Below, piece by piece: positions 10,086 to 19,951 of a DNA stretch of 64,000 nt. Source of the stretch: Nitrosomonas sp. (GTDB lineage: Bacteria; Pseudomonadota; Gammaproteobacteria; Burkholderiales; Nitrosomonadaceae). Under the pieces are notes generated by a model. That model was not told where the DNA came from. It was given only the letters and a program-made list of their open reading frames with translations, and made no database searches. Location of the stretch: positions 1 through 64,000 of the forward strand of contig JAIETK010000011.1 in assembly GCA_019745325.1 (NCBI GenBank), read 5' to 3'. The position numbers were made by a program, and so were the translations under genes. Numbering within the stretch: position 1 is the first letter of the stretch; each line of letters starts with the position of its first letter.

Positions 10086-10955
10086 TTGAATAGCCCTGGT
10101 TTTACCGGAGATAAAATGGTTTGAGAGGAGGAGAAGATGAAGAATCAAATCAGGTTATACACCGGAAGTACGGGAACGAGCGGTACGATTGGTATTGGAG
10201 CAGCAGAAAGAGCATGAATCACAATGGTCGGCAATCAAATCGATTGTCCGATCGCATCAAGCGAGACATGAGGCTGGAGCTGGATATACAACGGGTTTGG
10301 AAAGGCAACTTCCGGGTTTATGGTGTGCGCAAAGTATGTCGGCAGTTGCTGCGAGAAGGCATTGGCGTTGCACGCTGCACAGTCGAGCGGTTGATGAAGA
10401 AGCTTGGTCTGCAAGGTGTCCGGCGAGGTAGGAAGTGTTGGACCACGGTTGCGAATGACTTACTATATCGGCTAAACGGCAATTTACGGCAACCCGGCCA
10501 AATCAATTGTGGGTGGCGGGTCAGACGGTCATTGCGCACCGATTTAGTACTGGATGCATTGGAACAGACACTGTGGGCACGGCGAAAAATCGAGAGATAA
10601 TTCATCATAGCGATCACGGTTGCCAATATTTGCGCTATACGGAACGCCTGATTGAGGCCAATATTGAAGCTTCTGTTGGTAGTGTCGGGGATTCTTATGA
10701 CAATGCGCTGGCCGAAACAATTAACGGATTATACAAGACCGAGGTTATTCGGCATCGCGACCCCTGGCGCAATATTGAAGAAGTGGAATCGCGGCCTTGG
10801 AATGGGTGGATTGGTTCAACAATCGCCGATTATTGGAGCCGATCGGAAATATCCAACCGGCAGAATTTGAAATGGCATATATCGCCAATTAAGGGAGTCA
10901 GCCGATGCGGCTTGACTCAAGGCAAATAGCCCCCGGTAAAACCGGGGCGATTCAA
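10086..10955 (+). mobile_element. Decayed IS3-family element, copy 1
   Basis: The element is bounded by imperfect terminal inverted repeats: TTGAATAGCCCTGG at 10086 and the complement of CCCCGGTAAAACCGGGGCGA ending near 10955. The start of orfA (MKNQI) follows GGAGGAG at about 10125. The rest is broken orfB with recognisable pieces: [42 protein letters not shown] and GDSYDNALAETINGLYKTE. The stretch that should carry the first catalytic Asp is deleted right after NQLWVA, and several frameshifts separate the pieces. The element cannot be autonomous. A related copy sits in inverted orientation at 15896-16652. Confidence 0.85.
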
Positions 10956-11316
10956 TGAACATTTGCCCTTGTGGCGTAACCGTGCCAGTGGCGTGCCTGT
11001 AAGCGCATTACACGTACGACGACAGGTTTGTCACTGGCTACGTTCGATCAATGCCGTGCCTTCATCAGCCTCTTCTTTTCCTTCTCATCTTTTTCGCAGT
11101 TTGTCTCGCTGTTACGGCTGATGCGTTCTATTGACTTGATCCAGGCTTTAAATTCCACTGATTTCATTGTGCATACCTTTATTTTTATGTCTCTATACAT
11201 ATTCAACAAGTAATTCAACGATTAATTGTGACATAGCTTTCAAATAGGTCACTTCTACTTGCACAATATATAACCCACACCTTCAGATGTGTCCTAAATT
11301 ATTAAGGCATTGCATG
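10956..11316. other. Intergenic, one imperfect inverted repeat
   Basis: No gene was recognised. GCCAGTG (10984-10990) and CCTGT (10996-11000) can pair with ACAGG (11022-11026) and CACTGGC (11032-11038), giving an interrupted hairpin of unknown role. Confidence 0.4.
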
Positions 11317-12162
11317 TTATGCAGGCCGCAAGTGAACCCACAAGTGCCAACCAAGCATACTTTCTAACGGTAGCCAACGAACAGGGAGTGGCGGTGCATG
11401 CATGAACACTTTATAAGCGCGGATCAATTTGAAATTTGGGAAGTCATTCCTGACTGATTGCAAATCATAAACTTTCGAGTAGGGGTTTAGTGGTCCATCC
11501 GTATTTTTATGAATAAAATGATCCATGCGGAGATAATGCCACAACCCTTCAGCGCGAGCATTAGCAAGATGCTGGCCAAAAATGCCACCCGGATCATAAT
11601 TTGTAAAGTAAAGCGCAAGCAAACCAAGTCGCCTTAAAATACCGATCGAGACCAGATAATTCAGTGACCACCGCGCATAGAGCATCACGATCAATTCGCC
11701 ATCTGGCTTCAAAACCCGATGGACTTCGCGTTGAGCTGACAGAATATCAGGTACATGATGCAGCACGCCATGACTGAAAACGATGTCGAAGCTATTATCG
11801 TCATAAGGAATCTGAAGAGCACTTCCTTGTTTGAGAGATTGATAGGGCAGTTGACGTAACGAGAGACGTGTCTGCACTCTTGCAACCGACTCGGGTGTAA
11901 GGTCAAGACCGGACCAATTGGCGCCTCGCTTGATTATTTGTTCCGAGTCGGCTCCTTGCCCCAATCCGATTTCAAGAACTTGCTTCCCTTTGAAATCGAT
12001 GTTATCTAAACATCGTAGGATATGCGCTTCCTTGTGATACCGGAAATTGTCGTAATTAGTGAAAAATGCCTCGTAATCACCCCGGTGCTGTTGAAGACCA
12101 CCGACTTGTAAGTCGCCGCAGGGATATCGATTCCAAAAGTCTTGAATTTCTGATTCATTCAT
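11317..12162 (-). CDS. Class I SAM-dependent methyltransferase
   Basis: Starting at ATG 12162, which follows a GGAG, the protein is 281 aa. The Rossmann methyltransferase motifs are clear: motif I VLEIGLGQGADSEQ, motif II acidic SGLDLTPES, and SFDIVFSHGVLHHV followed by REVHRVLKPDGELIV. A C-terminal region of about 100 residues is rich in aromatics. The substrate is unknown; small-molecule methylation is likely given the family. The gene is isolated and its upstream flank is the end of a decayed IS3-family element, so its native promoter may have been displaced. Confidence 0.8.
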   Translation of the reverse strand: MNESEIQDFWNRYPCGDLQVGGLQQHRGDYEAFFTNYDNFRYHKEAHILRCLDNIDFKGKQVLEIGLGQGADSEQIIKRGANWSGLDLTPESVARVQTRLSLRQLPYQSLKQGSALQIPYDDNSFDIVFSHGVLHHVPDILSAQREVHRVLKPDGELIVMLYARWSLNYLVSIGILRRLGLLALYFTNYDPGGIFGQHLANARAEGLWHYLRMDHFIHKNTDGPLNPYSKVYDLQSVRNDFPNFKLIRAYKVFMHAPPLPVRWLPLESMLGWHLWVHLRPA

Positions 12163-12189
12163 AACACTACTCCGCATATATTTGAAGTG

Positions 12190-13050
12190 CCCCCTCGAAC
12201 TGAACAACCCGAGAGAAAATTAAGCTCTGCTATATGATTTTATCAAGCTCAGGTAGCCTGTTGATGAGATTATTTCTGATAGTACACTTCGTCAAACATC
12301 TGATTGTTGATTTCCTGATGAAAATGCTCTTGATTGTATCACTTGAACCAATGAGTTAAGCCGTTTCTTACCTACCTCCTTTAGGTTGTTAAAGGCCTGG
12401 GTTATATTTATATTTGACGGTTCGCCATAGCCGTTTGGTAAAGATTGTCATAATAGCCCCTTGCCTCTATGCTGATTTGAATGTGGTGCTGCTGCAATAC
12501 ATTGATAAAAGCAGTACTGGTAAATTGCACACCTTAGGTGATATTCGCAATCTCCAAGCAACCATGGATTTGAATTGCTGCTTCCAGCACCTAAATACAG
12601 AAATCCGCATCCATATTGTTGGACAAACGTCAATTGAGTACTTTATGGAAATACCAATCAATAATGGCCACACAAGATAGCTAAATCCTTTCTCCATCTG
12701 CACATGCGTGATATCACCGGTCCAGACTATGTCTGGACCGGTGGTGACGCACTTTTATGCAAACAAAAGAACCACACGCCGCCTGCCTGGGATGCTGGTC
12801 CTGAGTTTTGGAACTATGCTGACAATACCTAGCACTTGCATTATCGAGACCGCTTCTTCTCGGTCAACATGAAGCTCTAACACTGAAACCTGGTTGCATA
12901 ACTGCGGACATCGTGTTGCGGTGTTTTCAGATAGCCCGGCCACAAAAAATCCAGCAGCTGGTGCTGACGGATAAGATTATTTGGTTCAATCATTATGTTG
13001 CGTTTCTGCGCACTCAATGATTGAATGCTCTCACCCAAAATTGCATTCCA
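12190..13050 (-). pseudogene. Decayed IS3-family orfB (second type)
   Basis: Read on the minus strand from about 13050 down, pieces of an IS3-family integrase appear across frames and stops: MIEPNNLIRQHQLL, QVLGIVSIVPKLRTSIPG, then VWTGDITHVQMEKGFSYL (first catalytic Asp). GVQFTSTAFINVLQQ follows (second Asp lost to a stop), then YNQEHFHQ near 12320. At least five stops or frameshifts break it. The sequence TTTGAAGTGCCCCC near 12180 resembles an IS3-family end. It differs from the TTGAATCGCC element elsewhere in the islet. Confidence 0.75.
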
Positions 13051-13283
13051 TCGCCAATTTGTCCGATCACGCGATACAAGTCATCAACACCGCGTTCCCT
13101 ATCTTTACCTGCGCTATCGTCATGAGTTTAGTTATATTTACTGTACCATTACACTTCTAAACCACATTTATGGATAGTAGACGTCCATTTCGTTACTTCG
13201 TAGTCGATTTAACTGTCATCATACCAGACTTGCCTACATCTACAAATTGCATGAGGAGCTATTGCAGCGGACAACTAAACAAC

Positions 13284-13850
13284 CGCCGGCTAAAGCCGGT
13301 GGGTTTGAGTTACGGACTAAAAGTCCGGATACGCGTCGAGACTCAACGACTCGTCTTATTCCGGCTCCATTTTAAAATTATCGTTTGGATTTGGCTCAAA
13401 ATGATGTTCCAAGTATTCCTTGATCATCTCTTCTGTCATCTGGCCCACTGTCGCGCAAAAATACCCTCGCACCCAAAAATGCCTTCCCCAGTACTTCTTC
13501 AGGTGGGGAAATTCCTCGAACAGATAGCTTGATGTTCGTCCTTTTATTCGTCTCATGATCTCACTCGGTGTCATCTTCGGCGGACAACTCACCAATAGTA
13601 TACAGATGATCTTACTCACTACTCCTTGCACAATTCTGATTTCAAATGCTTCGCACATCTGGCGTACCAGCTCTCGAACGCGTTCGGCTATCTCTCCTTT
13701 CAGAATCTTATATCGATACTTCGTTACTCATACAAAATGGTATTCAATCTGCTAGACCGTATGACTTCCATATCTGTAATCCATGCAGCACCTCCTGTGC
13801 AACATATTCTCGCAGCTAAAGCTGACTGGCTAAAGCCGGTGGTTTTAACC
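13284..13850 (-). mobile_element. IS200/IS605-type element with terminal hairpins
   Basis: A dead Y1 transposase is bracketed by small subterminal hairpins typical of IS200/IS605 ends. On one side are CCGGC-TAAA-GCCGG (13286-13299) and CGGACT-AAAA-AGTCCG (13313-13328). On the other are CAGC-TAAA-GCTG (13813-13824) and ACTGGC-TAAA-GCCGGT (13825-13840). The recurrent TAAA loop is notable. Exact ends are approximate because this family makes no target duplication. Confidence 0.75.
13356..13784 (-). pseudogene. tnpA: IS200-like TnpA (Y1/HUH transposase) pseudogene
   Basis: The gene would start at ATG 13784 behind GGAGGTG and end at 13356, the usual length for TnpA. Translation gives MDYRYGSHTV, then stop codons where Tyr and Trp are expected. 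It continues VTKYRYKILKGEIAERV, IRIVQGVVSK, a frameshift exactly over the metal-binding His-x-His motif, and then an open tail with SEIMRRIKGRTS, KKYWGRHFWVRGYF and ATVGQMTEEMIKEYLEHH. At least two nonsense changes and one frameshift make it inactive. Confidence 0.85.
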
Positions 13851-13908
13851 TTATGATGAACAATAAACTGCCCGTTAAAATGGAACAGCTCGCATTTGTT
13901 GCTGCCAT

Positions 13909-13990
13909 CTTACCGCTCGTTCTCGTACTTACGGTAAATAATTGATTTGATTCTTCACCTTATCCTCCTTCCAAATCATTTTATCTCTGG
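13909..13990 (-). mobile_element. Third fragment of the TTGAATCGCC IS3-family element
   Basis: This stretch of about 80 bp, read on the minus strand, matches the 5' end and orfA start of the two larger copies (AGATAAAAT, then GGAGGA, then AAGAATCAAATCA and GAACGAGCGGTA). It is more diverged than they are from each other. No downstream part remains. Confidence 0.65.
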
Positions 13991-14184
13991 GTTATTTGTA
14001 ATTCATGTGTCACTTTCCTTTTACGAGTTAAGCGGTCAAATCCTGCAACTAGCCTCCCAACTCTAAATAAATGCACTTATTACGCGAGCTTGTCTATTAA
14101 AAATATATGATTGAAAATACTTTACGAAAAACTAAATGAGTTTATACAATCAACTGGCATAAAAAATGCTTATTAAATTTTGTA

Positions 14185-14280
14185 GCACAAAAAAGGGCAA
14201 ACTCTGCGAAAGCAGGGGACGCAAAGTCACTGATCTAAAGGGTGAATACCCCAAGATGGCAGGACTGCCACAGATACCGT
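14185..14280 (+). promoter_or_regulatory. Cyclic di-GMP-I (GEMM-I) riboswitch aptamer
   Basis: The hallmark core is present: AGGGCAAAC (14193 on), a P2 helix CTCTGC-GAAA-GCAGGG with the GNRA tetraloop, GGGACGCAAAG directly after it, then a P3 arm (GATCTAAAGGG, a loop, ACCCCAAGAT) and the tetraloop-receptor side GGCAGGACTGCC. These match the GEMM-I consensus in order and spacing. The middle G of AGGGC, which contacts the ligand in the Vc2 structure, is G, favouring c-di-GMP over cGAMP. It lies about 117 bp before the secreted protein at 14397. A small hairpin, AACCAT-ATT-ATGGTT (14307-14321), may be part of the expression platform. Confidence 0.88.
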
Positions 14281-14396
14281 TGATCGATTTAGCAACTATA
14301 TGGCGCAACCATATTATGGTTTTACTATATTTGGAATAATCTAATTCGAAAGCATATCTTTGCAGTTCCGTCCTTGAAATTTAAGGAGGAATCAAA

Positions 14397-15746
14397 ATGA
14401 ATATATATAATCAAGTAGTTACAGAAACAGAACCACCAGCAATAGTTAATAAAGCAAGCCGACTATCTCTATCCATTACCAAGCATAATAGCGCTTCAAA
14501 GCTGCTCCGGATAGGAAAGCTTATTACGATGATGTTCATCATCACATTTGTTTCTTTCCAAGCGCAAGCAGCCAAAATGCTTTTTAAGTCAAACTTTGGT
14601 CCTGGGGTGACAATCAACGCTCCCTCCAGCTTCTTTTCATCTGGAAAGGGAGCTCTACAACATATCACCGGTATTGATATGGAAACTGGCTATAGCTGGC
14701 CAGTTAAAGCGTTTGGCACGAACTTTTCCGGTACGTTGCTCATTACCAAAGACCCCGTTACTTCTGCAACCGTCGGCGATTACATTACCAATCAAATCCA
14801 AACCGTGAGCGGGCCTAAAGGAAAAACAATTAATGAAATTTACCAAAATGTAAAAATTAAAGGCGATGTCGGTCAAGCCAGCTCTCAGTCGGTTTTGATG
14901 TTCGACCGACCATCGACGATTGGCGATATCAAAGATTTTTATATGACGTACTGGATTAAGTTTCCATCTGATTTGGCAGATAAATTGGATCCCACCGTCT
15001 CATCGGGAAATTGGCGCTACCTTTTTTCATTTAAAACAGGTGGATACGGCGGGAATGACAGTAGTGGGGACTATCGTATCGCGATAGTTATTTTGAAAGA
15101 TACCGATGGAAAACTGTATTGGCAAACAAAAGGCGATAGTGATGCCAACGGCCCAGTACCCCTTACTACTTACTGGCGTAATTTTAATTACGTGGTGCCG
15201 GTTCCGGTTGGCGAATGGTTCAAATTTGAAGTTTACTCGCATCGACCAGCTGACGGTGATGGACGTTTTTGGGCTGCCATCAACGGTGAAGAAATTGTCG
15301 ATTATCAAGGTCCAAACATGGGTATTTATAATCTTCCAATTACACGACTCATAGCACATAGTGTATACAGCGGCGGTTATGGGCCCGTCGAATCGCATAT
15401 CACCGGATTAGAAATATGGGACGGATTTCCATGCGGCACCGGTGTTTCATGCTATGATTTCGACAAGGTCGCACCTACAGTTCCAGCGTCTCCAAAAGCC
15501 ACATTAAGAAAATATTCTACATTCGCTTCGACTGCCTTATCTTGGACAGCTTCGACCGATGCTGTCGGTGTTTCAGGATATGCAATTTATAGAAATGGAA
15601 TAAAAGTCGGAGTCAGCACCACGCCCAGTTATACGGATAAAATAACTGGCAGCGCTAAAGGTACCCTTTATAGCTATACTGTAAAAGCGTTTGATGCTGC
15701 AGAAAACTTTTCCAACTCAAGTTCCGCTGTTAATGTAACTTACTAA
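14397..15746 (+). CDS. Secreted lectin/polysaccharide-lyase-like protein with FN3 domain (paralog B), riboswitch-controlled
   Basis: The product is 449 aa. A long N-region is followed by a signal peptide (TMMFIITFVSFQAQA). A jelly-roll-like body follows (WFKFEVYSHRPADG, DGRFWAAINGEEIVDY, HITGLEIWDGFPCGTG), then a C-terminal FN3-like module (VAPTVPASP, ALSWTASTDAVGVSGY, YSYTVKAFDAAENF). A strong AAGGAGGA site sits before the ATG. It closely resembles the protein at 8688 over the whole length, so the two arose by gene duplication. The upstream c-di-GMP aptamer suggests a biofilm or surface-matrix role; the enzymatic activity is not established by sequence. Confidence 0.75.
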   Translation: MNIYNQVVTETEPPAIVNKASRLSLSITKHNSASKLLRIGKLITMMFIITFVSFQAQAAKMLFKSNFGPGVTINAPSSFFSSGKGALQHITGIDMETGYSWPVKAFGTNFSGTLLITKDPVTSATVGDYITNQIQTVSGPKGKTINEIYQNVKIKGDVGQASSQSVLMFDRPSTIGDIKDFYMTYWIKFPSDLADKLDPTVSSGNWRYLFSFKTGGYGGNDSSGDYRIAIVILKDTDGKLYWQTKGDSDANGPVPLTTYWRNFNYVVPVPVGEWFKFEVYSHRPADGDGRFWAAINGEEIVDYQGPNMGIYNLPITRLIAHSVYSGGYGPVESHITGLEIWDGFPCGTGVSCYDFDKVAPTVPASPKATLRKYSTFASTALSWTASTDAVGVSGYAIYRNGIKVGVSTTPSYTDKITGSAKGTLYSYTVKAFDAAENFSNSSSAVNVTY

Positions 15747-15755
15747 AACAGAATC

Positions 15756-15792
15756 ATAATCCCCACATTTACTAGATATTTGTGGGGATTAT
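15756..15792 (+). terminator. Hairpin terminator after paralog B
   Basis: ATAATCCCCACA (15756-15767) pairs perfectly with TGTGGGGATTAT (15781-15792), 9 bp after the stop codon. There is no long T-tract, so efficiency is uncertain. Confidence 0.55.
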
Positions 15793-15895
15793 CATGACGA
15801 GCACTTCAGTTAAGGCAACACTTACATGGACACCGCCCGTCTTGCAAGTGCTGCGCATAGAAATATGAGGTTTGATTGCACACTTACATCCGGTC

Positions 15896-16652
<757 letters not shown>

Positions 16653-16783
16653 TTGCGCAAACTCATCGAGATTGACATGAAAAGCCTAGGTGTCACGGCA
16701 TGGTTCGTTAATTCTTATGACAAGGTTACTTAAATTATTGAAGCAATTGCAATCAACTCAGCACCAAAGCCGAGTGAGAATGC

Positions 16784-16890
16784 ACTCTAACCCGTCAATC
16801 GAGAGAGACTGCGCAAAAGCGCGGCGGGTCGGATTGCCGAAGAAAACCCAACATTCAACGGCTCACCCGAACAGATCGGTTTTGCGCATG
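16784..16890 (+). repeat. Possible dispersed intergenic repeat (NPSIER type)
   Basis: Read in one frame this piece gives NPSIERDCAKARRVGLP. It resembles a dispersed intergenic sequence I associate with betaproteobacterial genomes, often mis-annotated as a short ORF. It has no start signal. Recognition is from memory and should be treated as weak. Confidence 0.3.
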
Positions 16891-16948
16891 TCCTATCGTA
16901 AATCCCCTACAATAAGTTCGTTTGTCACATTCTCCGAAAAATAACGAC

Positions 16949-18436
16949 ATGACTTTGAAGCCCGATATTCAGCACGCACCCGGCAATGCCGGTTGGCGGT
17001 TCGATAACAGCTACGCGCGGCTGCCGGATTATTTTTACGCGCAATTGTGCCCGGTGCCGGTGCGTGCGCCGCAAGCCGTGTTGTTGAATCATGCGCTGGC
17101 GGAATCGCTGGGGCTGGACTTGCACGCATTGTCCGTTGAAGAAGCGGCGGCGTTGTTTGCCGGTAATGCCCTGCCCGGCGGCGCGCAGCCGATCGCGCAA
17201 GCCTACGCCGGACATCAATTCGGCCACTTCGCCATGCTCGGCGATGGCCGCGCGATTCTGCTCGGCGAGCATTTGACCCCGGACGGCAGGCGCGTCGACA
17301 TTCAACTCAAAGGCTCCGGGCAGACGCCGTTTTCCCGCCGTGGCGACGGCCGCGCGGCGCTTGCGCCGATGCTGCGCGAATACATCATCAGCGAAGCGAT
17401 GCACGCGCTCGGCATTCCGTCGACGCGCAGCCTGGCGGTGGTGACGACCGGCGAGCAAGTGCGGCGCGAAACGATGCTGCCTGGCGCGGTGCTGACCCGC
17501 GTCGCCGCCAGCCATATCCGCGTCGGCACGTTCGAGTACGCCGCCGGGCACGGCGGCAAGGACACGGTGAAGATTCTGGCGGATTACACCCTTCAGCGCC
17601 ACTACCCGGAATTGCAAGCCAGCGAAAATCCTTACCATGCGCTGTTAAACCGCGTGATCGAGCGGCAAGCGGCGTTGATCGCTCAGTGGCTGATGGCGGG
17701 TTTCATTCACGGCGTGATGAACACCGACAACACCAGCATCAGCGGGGAAACCATCGACTACGGCCCGTGCGCGTTCATGGACGCATACAACCCAGATACC
17801 GTGTTCAGCTCGATCGACCAGAACGGCCGCTACCGTTACCGCCACCAGCCGCTGATGGCGCAATGGAACCTCGCGCGCTTCGCCGAAACGCTGCTGCCGT
17901 TGCTCGATCCGTCGCAGGATCAAGCCGTGGTGCTGGCGGAAGAAAGCCTTCGCGCATTTCCGGAGATTTACCAAACACATTGGATCGGCGGCATGCGCAA
18001 AAAACTGGGATTGTTCACGTCGGAAGACGGCGACAATGAACTAATCGCCGGTCTGCTCGAGTGGATGTATCAGCACCAGACCGATTACACCAACACCTTC
18101 CGCGCATTGACCGAAGCGGCGCTGCCGCGGGACGCGATGTTCCGCGAGGCCGGTTTTGTCGAATGGCATGACCGCTGGCAGCAACGGCTGACCCGCCAGC
18201 CGCAATCGCAATCCGAATTGCTGCAATTGATGCAAGCAAACAACCCGGTGATCATCCCGCGCAACCACCGCGTCGAGGAAGCGCTGACGACCGCATCCGA
18301 ACAAGGCGATTACACCGTGTTGCAGCGCCTGCTCGCCGCGCTCGCGCAACCTTACGAAGATAACCCGGAATACTTCGACTACCGTACCCCACCCGCCCCG
18401 TCGGAACGCGTTTATCAAACGTTCTGCGGGACGTAA
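16949..18436 (+). CDS. selO: Protein adenylyltransferase SelO
   Basis: A pseudokinase-fold enzyme that transfers AMP from ATP to Ser, Thr or Tyr of target proteins. I use the ATG at 16949 (495 aa, close to E. coli SelO at 478); the TTG further up is less likely and no strong ribosome site is visible at either. Family landmarks are [44 protein letters not shown] [11 protein letters not shown], and the active-site [10 protein letters not shown] and IDYGPC (metal-binding Asp). The Cys of DYGPC and the C-terminal YQTFCGT Cys correspond to the redox disulfide described for E. coli SelO. GC content is visibly higher than in the IS-rich region to the left. Confidence 0.93.
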   Translation: MTLKPDIQHAPGNAGWRFDNSYARLPDYFYAQLCPVPVRAPQAVLLNHALAESLGLDLHALSVEEAAALFAGNALPGGAQPIAQAYAGHQFGHFAMLGDGRAILLGEHLTPDGRRVDIQLKGSGQTPFSRRGDGRAALAPMLREYIISEAMHALGIPSTRSLAVVTTGEQVRRETMLPGAVLTRVAASHIRVGTFEYAAGHGGKDTVKILADYTLQRHYPELQASENPYHALLNRVIERQAALIAQWLMAGFIHGVMNTDNTSISGETIDYGPCAFMDAYNPDTVFSSIDQNGRYRYRHQPLMAQWNLARFAETLLPLLDPSQDQAVVLAEESLRAFPEIYQTHWIGGMRKKLGLFTSEDGDNELIAGLLEWMYQHQTDYTNTFRALTEAALPRDAMFREAGFVEWHDRWQQRLTRQPQSQSELLQLMQANNPVIIPRNHRVEEALTTASEQGDYTVLQRLLAALAQPYEDNPEYFDYRTPPAPSERVYQTFCGT

Positions 18437-18466
18437 CGCATCTTATCGCCCAACAGGAGAGTAACC

Positions 18467-18850
18467 ATGCCCATCACCCTGAATCACACCATCGTGCCGA
18501 GTTTCGACAAAGTCGAATCGGCCAAATTTTACAGCCGGGTGTTCGGTTTTGAGTACATCGGACCCTTCTCGCACTTCATCGTGGTACGCGTCAACGATAC
18601 GCTGTGTTTGGATTTCGACAACAAGGCGCAGTTTGAGCCGCATCACTATGCGTTCAAAGTCTCGGAGCGGGAATTCGACGAGATTTTCGCGCGGTTGCTG
18701 GCGGAGAATATTCCGTACGGCAGCGGGCCGGTCAGCGCCGACGATAGGGCGATCAATCACAACCACGGCGGCCGCGGCGTATATTTCCGCGACCCGGACC
18801 GGCATCTGCTGGAGATATTGACGGCGGATTACGTCATGCCGGCGCAATAA
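18467..18850 (+). CDS. VOC (glyoxalase/bleomycin-resistance) family protein
   Basis: This 127-aa single vicinal-oxygen-chelate domain has an AGGAGAG site before the ATG and sits 30 bp after selO, so probably in one transcript. The first repeat begins LNHTIVPSFDKVESAKFYSRVFGF. The second ends GRGVYFRDPDRHLLEIL, with the terminal Glu that usually ligates metal; His of LNHT and of EPHHYAF are the other candidate ligands. Substrate unknown. Confidence 0.85.
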   Translation: MPITLNHTIVPSFDKVESAKFYSRVFGFEYIGPFSHFIVVRVNDTLCLDFDNKAQFEPHHYAFKVSEREFDEIFARLLAENIPYGSGPVSADDRAINHNHGGRGVYFRDPDRHLLEILTADYVMPAQ

Positions 18851-18879
18851 TTCACTAAAGCCACATCGGGGTGACAGCC

Positions 18880-19218
18880 ATGCAACTATTCCACGGCCAT
18901 ATTTATTTTACGGCGGATCAGATCGAACTCGCCGGGAAAGTGCGCGACAATCTCGCCAGCGCGCTGCCGCAGTTGACGTACATCGGAAAATTGATCCCCA
19001 AACCAATCGGCCCGCATTCCAAGCCGATGTTTGAGATTCACATCCCGGCGGCGGAAATCGACCCAATCCTGGCAGTAATCGACAATCTGCGCGAAGGCTT
19101 GCCGGTGCTGATTCATCCGGTGCTGGAGGATGAATTGGCAGCGCACACCGCGCTCGCCCGCTGGCTCGGAGAAGTATTGCCGCTCGACTTGAAGGTTCTT
19201 GAAAAACCGCGCGACTGA
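18880..19218 (+). CDS. DOPA 4,5-dioxygenase-like protein
   Basis: The ATG at 18880 gives 112 aa and follows a GGGGTGAC, which could serve as ribosome site; a GTG nine bases upstream is possible. The family signature (PF08883-type) is visible: FHGHIYF near the start, GPHSKPMFEIHIP in the middle, then VLIHPVLEDELAAHT and WLGEVLPLD. In this family the His residues of HGHIYF and IHP are thought to bind iron. Bacterial members are often annotated as aromatic-ring-cleaving dioxygenases without proof of substrate. It is the last gene of the selO group, and the next genes converge on it. Confidence 0.85.
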   Translation: MQLFHGHIYFTADQIELAGKVRDNLASALPQLTYIGKLIPKPIGPHSKPMFEIHIPAAEIDPILAVIDNLREGLPVLIHPVLEDELAAHTALARWLGEVLPLDLKVLEKPRD

Positions 19219-19336
19219 AACCGGCCACCCCGATAGCGGATGGCTTTGGACGTATAGGCATCAACGTTTCCCCCATAAGGTTCTGAAAAACCACTACGGT
19301 CAGGTTCATGCTGATGCGATCACACAACCGGCAAAG

Positions 19337-19951
19337 CTATTCGTTCAAACCATTTTCGCGGACAATGCGCGCAAGTTCGAGCAAATTGCCCGCACCGGTT
19401 TTTTGCATGATTTTCGATTTGTGAATTTCCACGGTGCGGTGGCTGATACCCAGACAGGATGCAATTTCCTTGTTGGCAAGACCTTGCACCGCCAGCAGCA
19501 TGACCTCGCGCTCGCGCCGTGTCAGCTTGATCAGACACGACCGGATTTCCTGATGACCGGTGACATCGCTGATATGCTTTCTCGCTTCGGCAAAAGCCGT
19601 GCGCACGCAGATCAACAGCTTCTCGCGGATCACCGGTTTGGTGAGGAAATCGACTGCGCCGCCCTTGATCGCCCGCACGCTCATCGGAATGTCGCCGTGC
19701 CCGGTCAGAAAAATGACCGGCAACGGAATCTTGCGCCAGGCCAATTCTTCCTGCAGTTGCAGGCCGTCCATGCCGGGCATTCTTACGTCGATGATGATGC
19801 AACCGAATAAATCCGGGTGGCAGGCATTCAGAAACATCCGGGCGTTCTCGAACGATTGCACCGCCATACCCGCTTGTTCGATCATCAACGTGAGCGAATC
19901 GCGCACCGCCGCATCGTCATCCACAATATAAACAACCGGTTCCTGCATCAT
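19337..19951 (-). CDS. FixJ-like response regulator
   Basis: This 204-aa receiver plus LuxR-type DNA-binding protein has the acidic pocket DDD at 11-13, phospho-acceptor Asp55 in IIIDVRMPGMDG and the switch region FLTGHGD, with Lys in FLTKP. The C-terminal helix-turn-helix carries LTRREREVMLL, GLANKEIASCLGIS and RTVEIHKSKIMQKTG, the FixJ/NarL recognition pattern. Its ATG overlaps the stop of the kinase gene by four bases, so the pair is translationally coupled. The probable targets are the divergent bicarbonate-transport and porin genes. Confidence 0.92.
   Translation of the reverse strand: MMQEPVVYIVDDDAAVRDSLTLMIEQAGMAVQSFENARMFLNACHPDLFGCIIIDVRMPGMDGLQLQEELAWRKIPLPVIFLTGHGDIPMSVRAIKGGAVDFLTKPVIREKLLICVRTAFAEARKHISDVTGHQEIRSCLIKLTRREREVMLLAVQGLANKEIASCLGISHRTVEIHKSKIMQKTGAGNLLELARIVRENGLNE

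Noticed and set aside
12715-12743. Perfect 13-bp palindrome CACCGGTCCAGAC-TAT-GTCTGGACCGGTG
   Set aside because: It lies inside the IS3-family orfB pseudogene and on the minus strand reads through the TTGPDIVWTGD codons at the first catalytic Asp, so I treat it as coding coincidence rather than a terminator or operator.
17302-18418. Long minus-strand ORFs opposite selO
   Set aside because: They are antisense shadows in GC-rich codons; SelO motifs fix the real frame.
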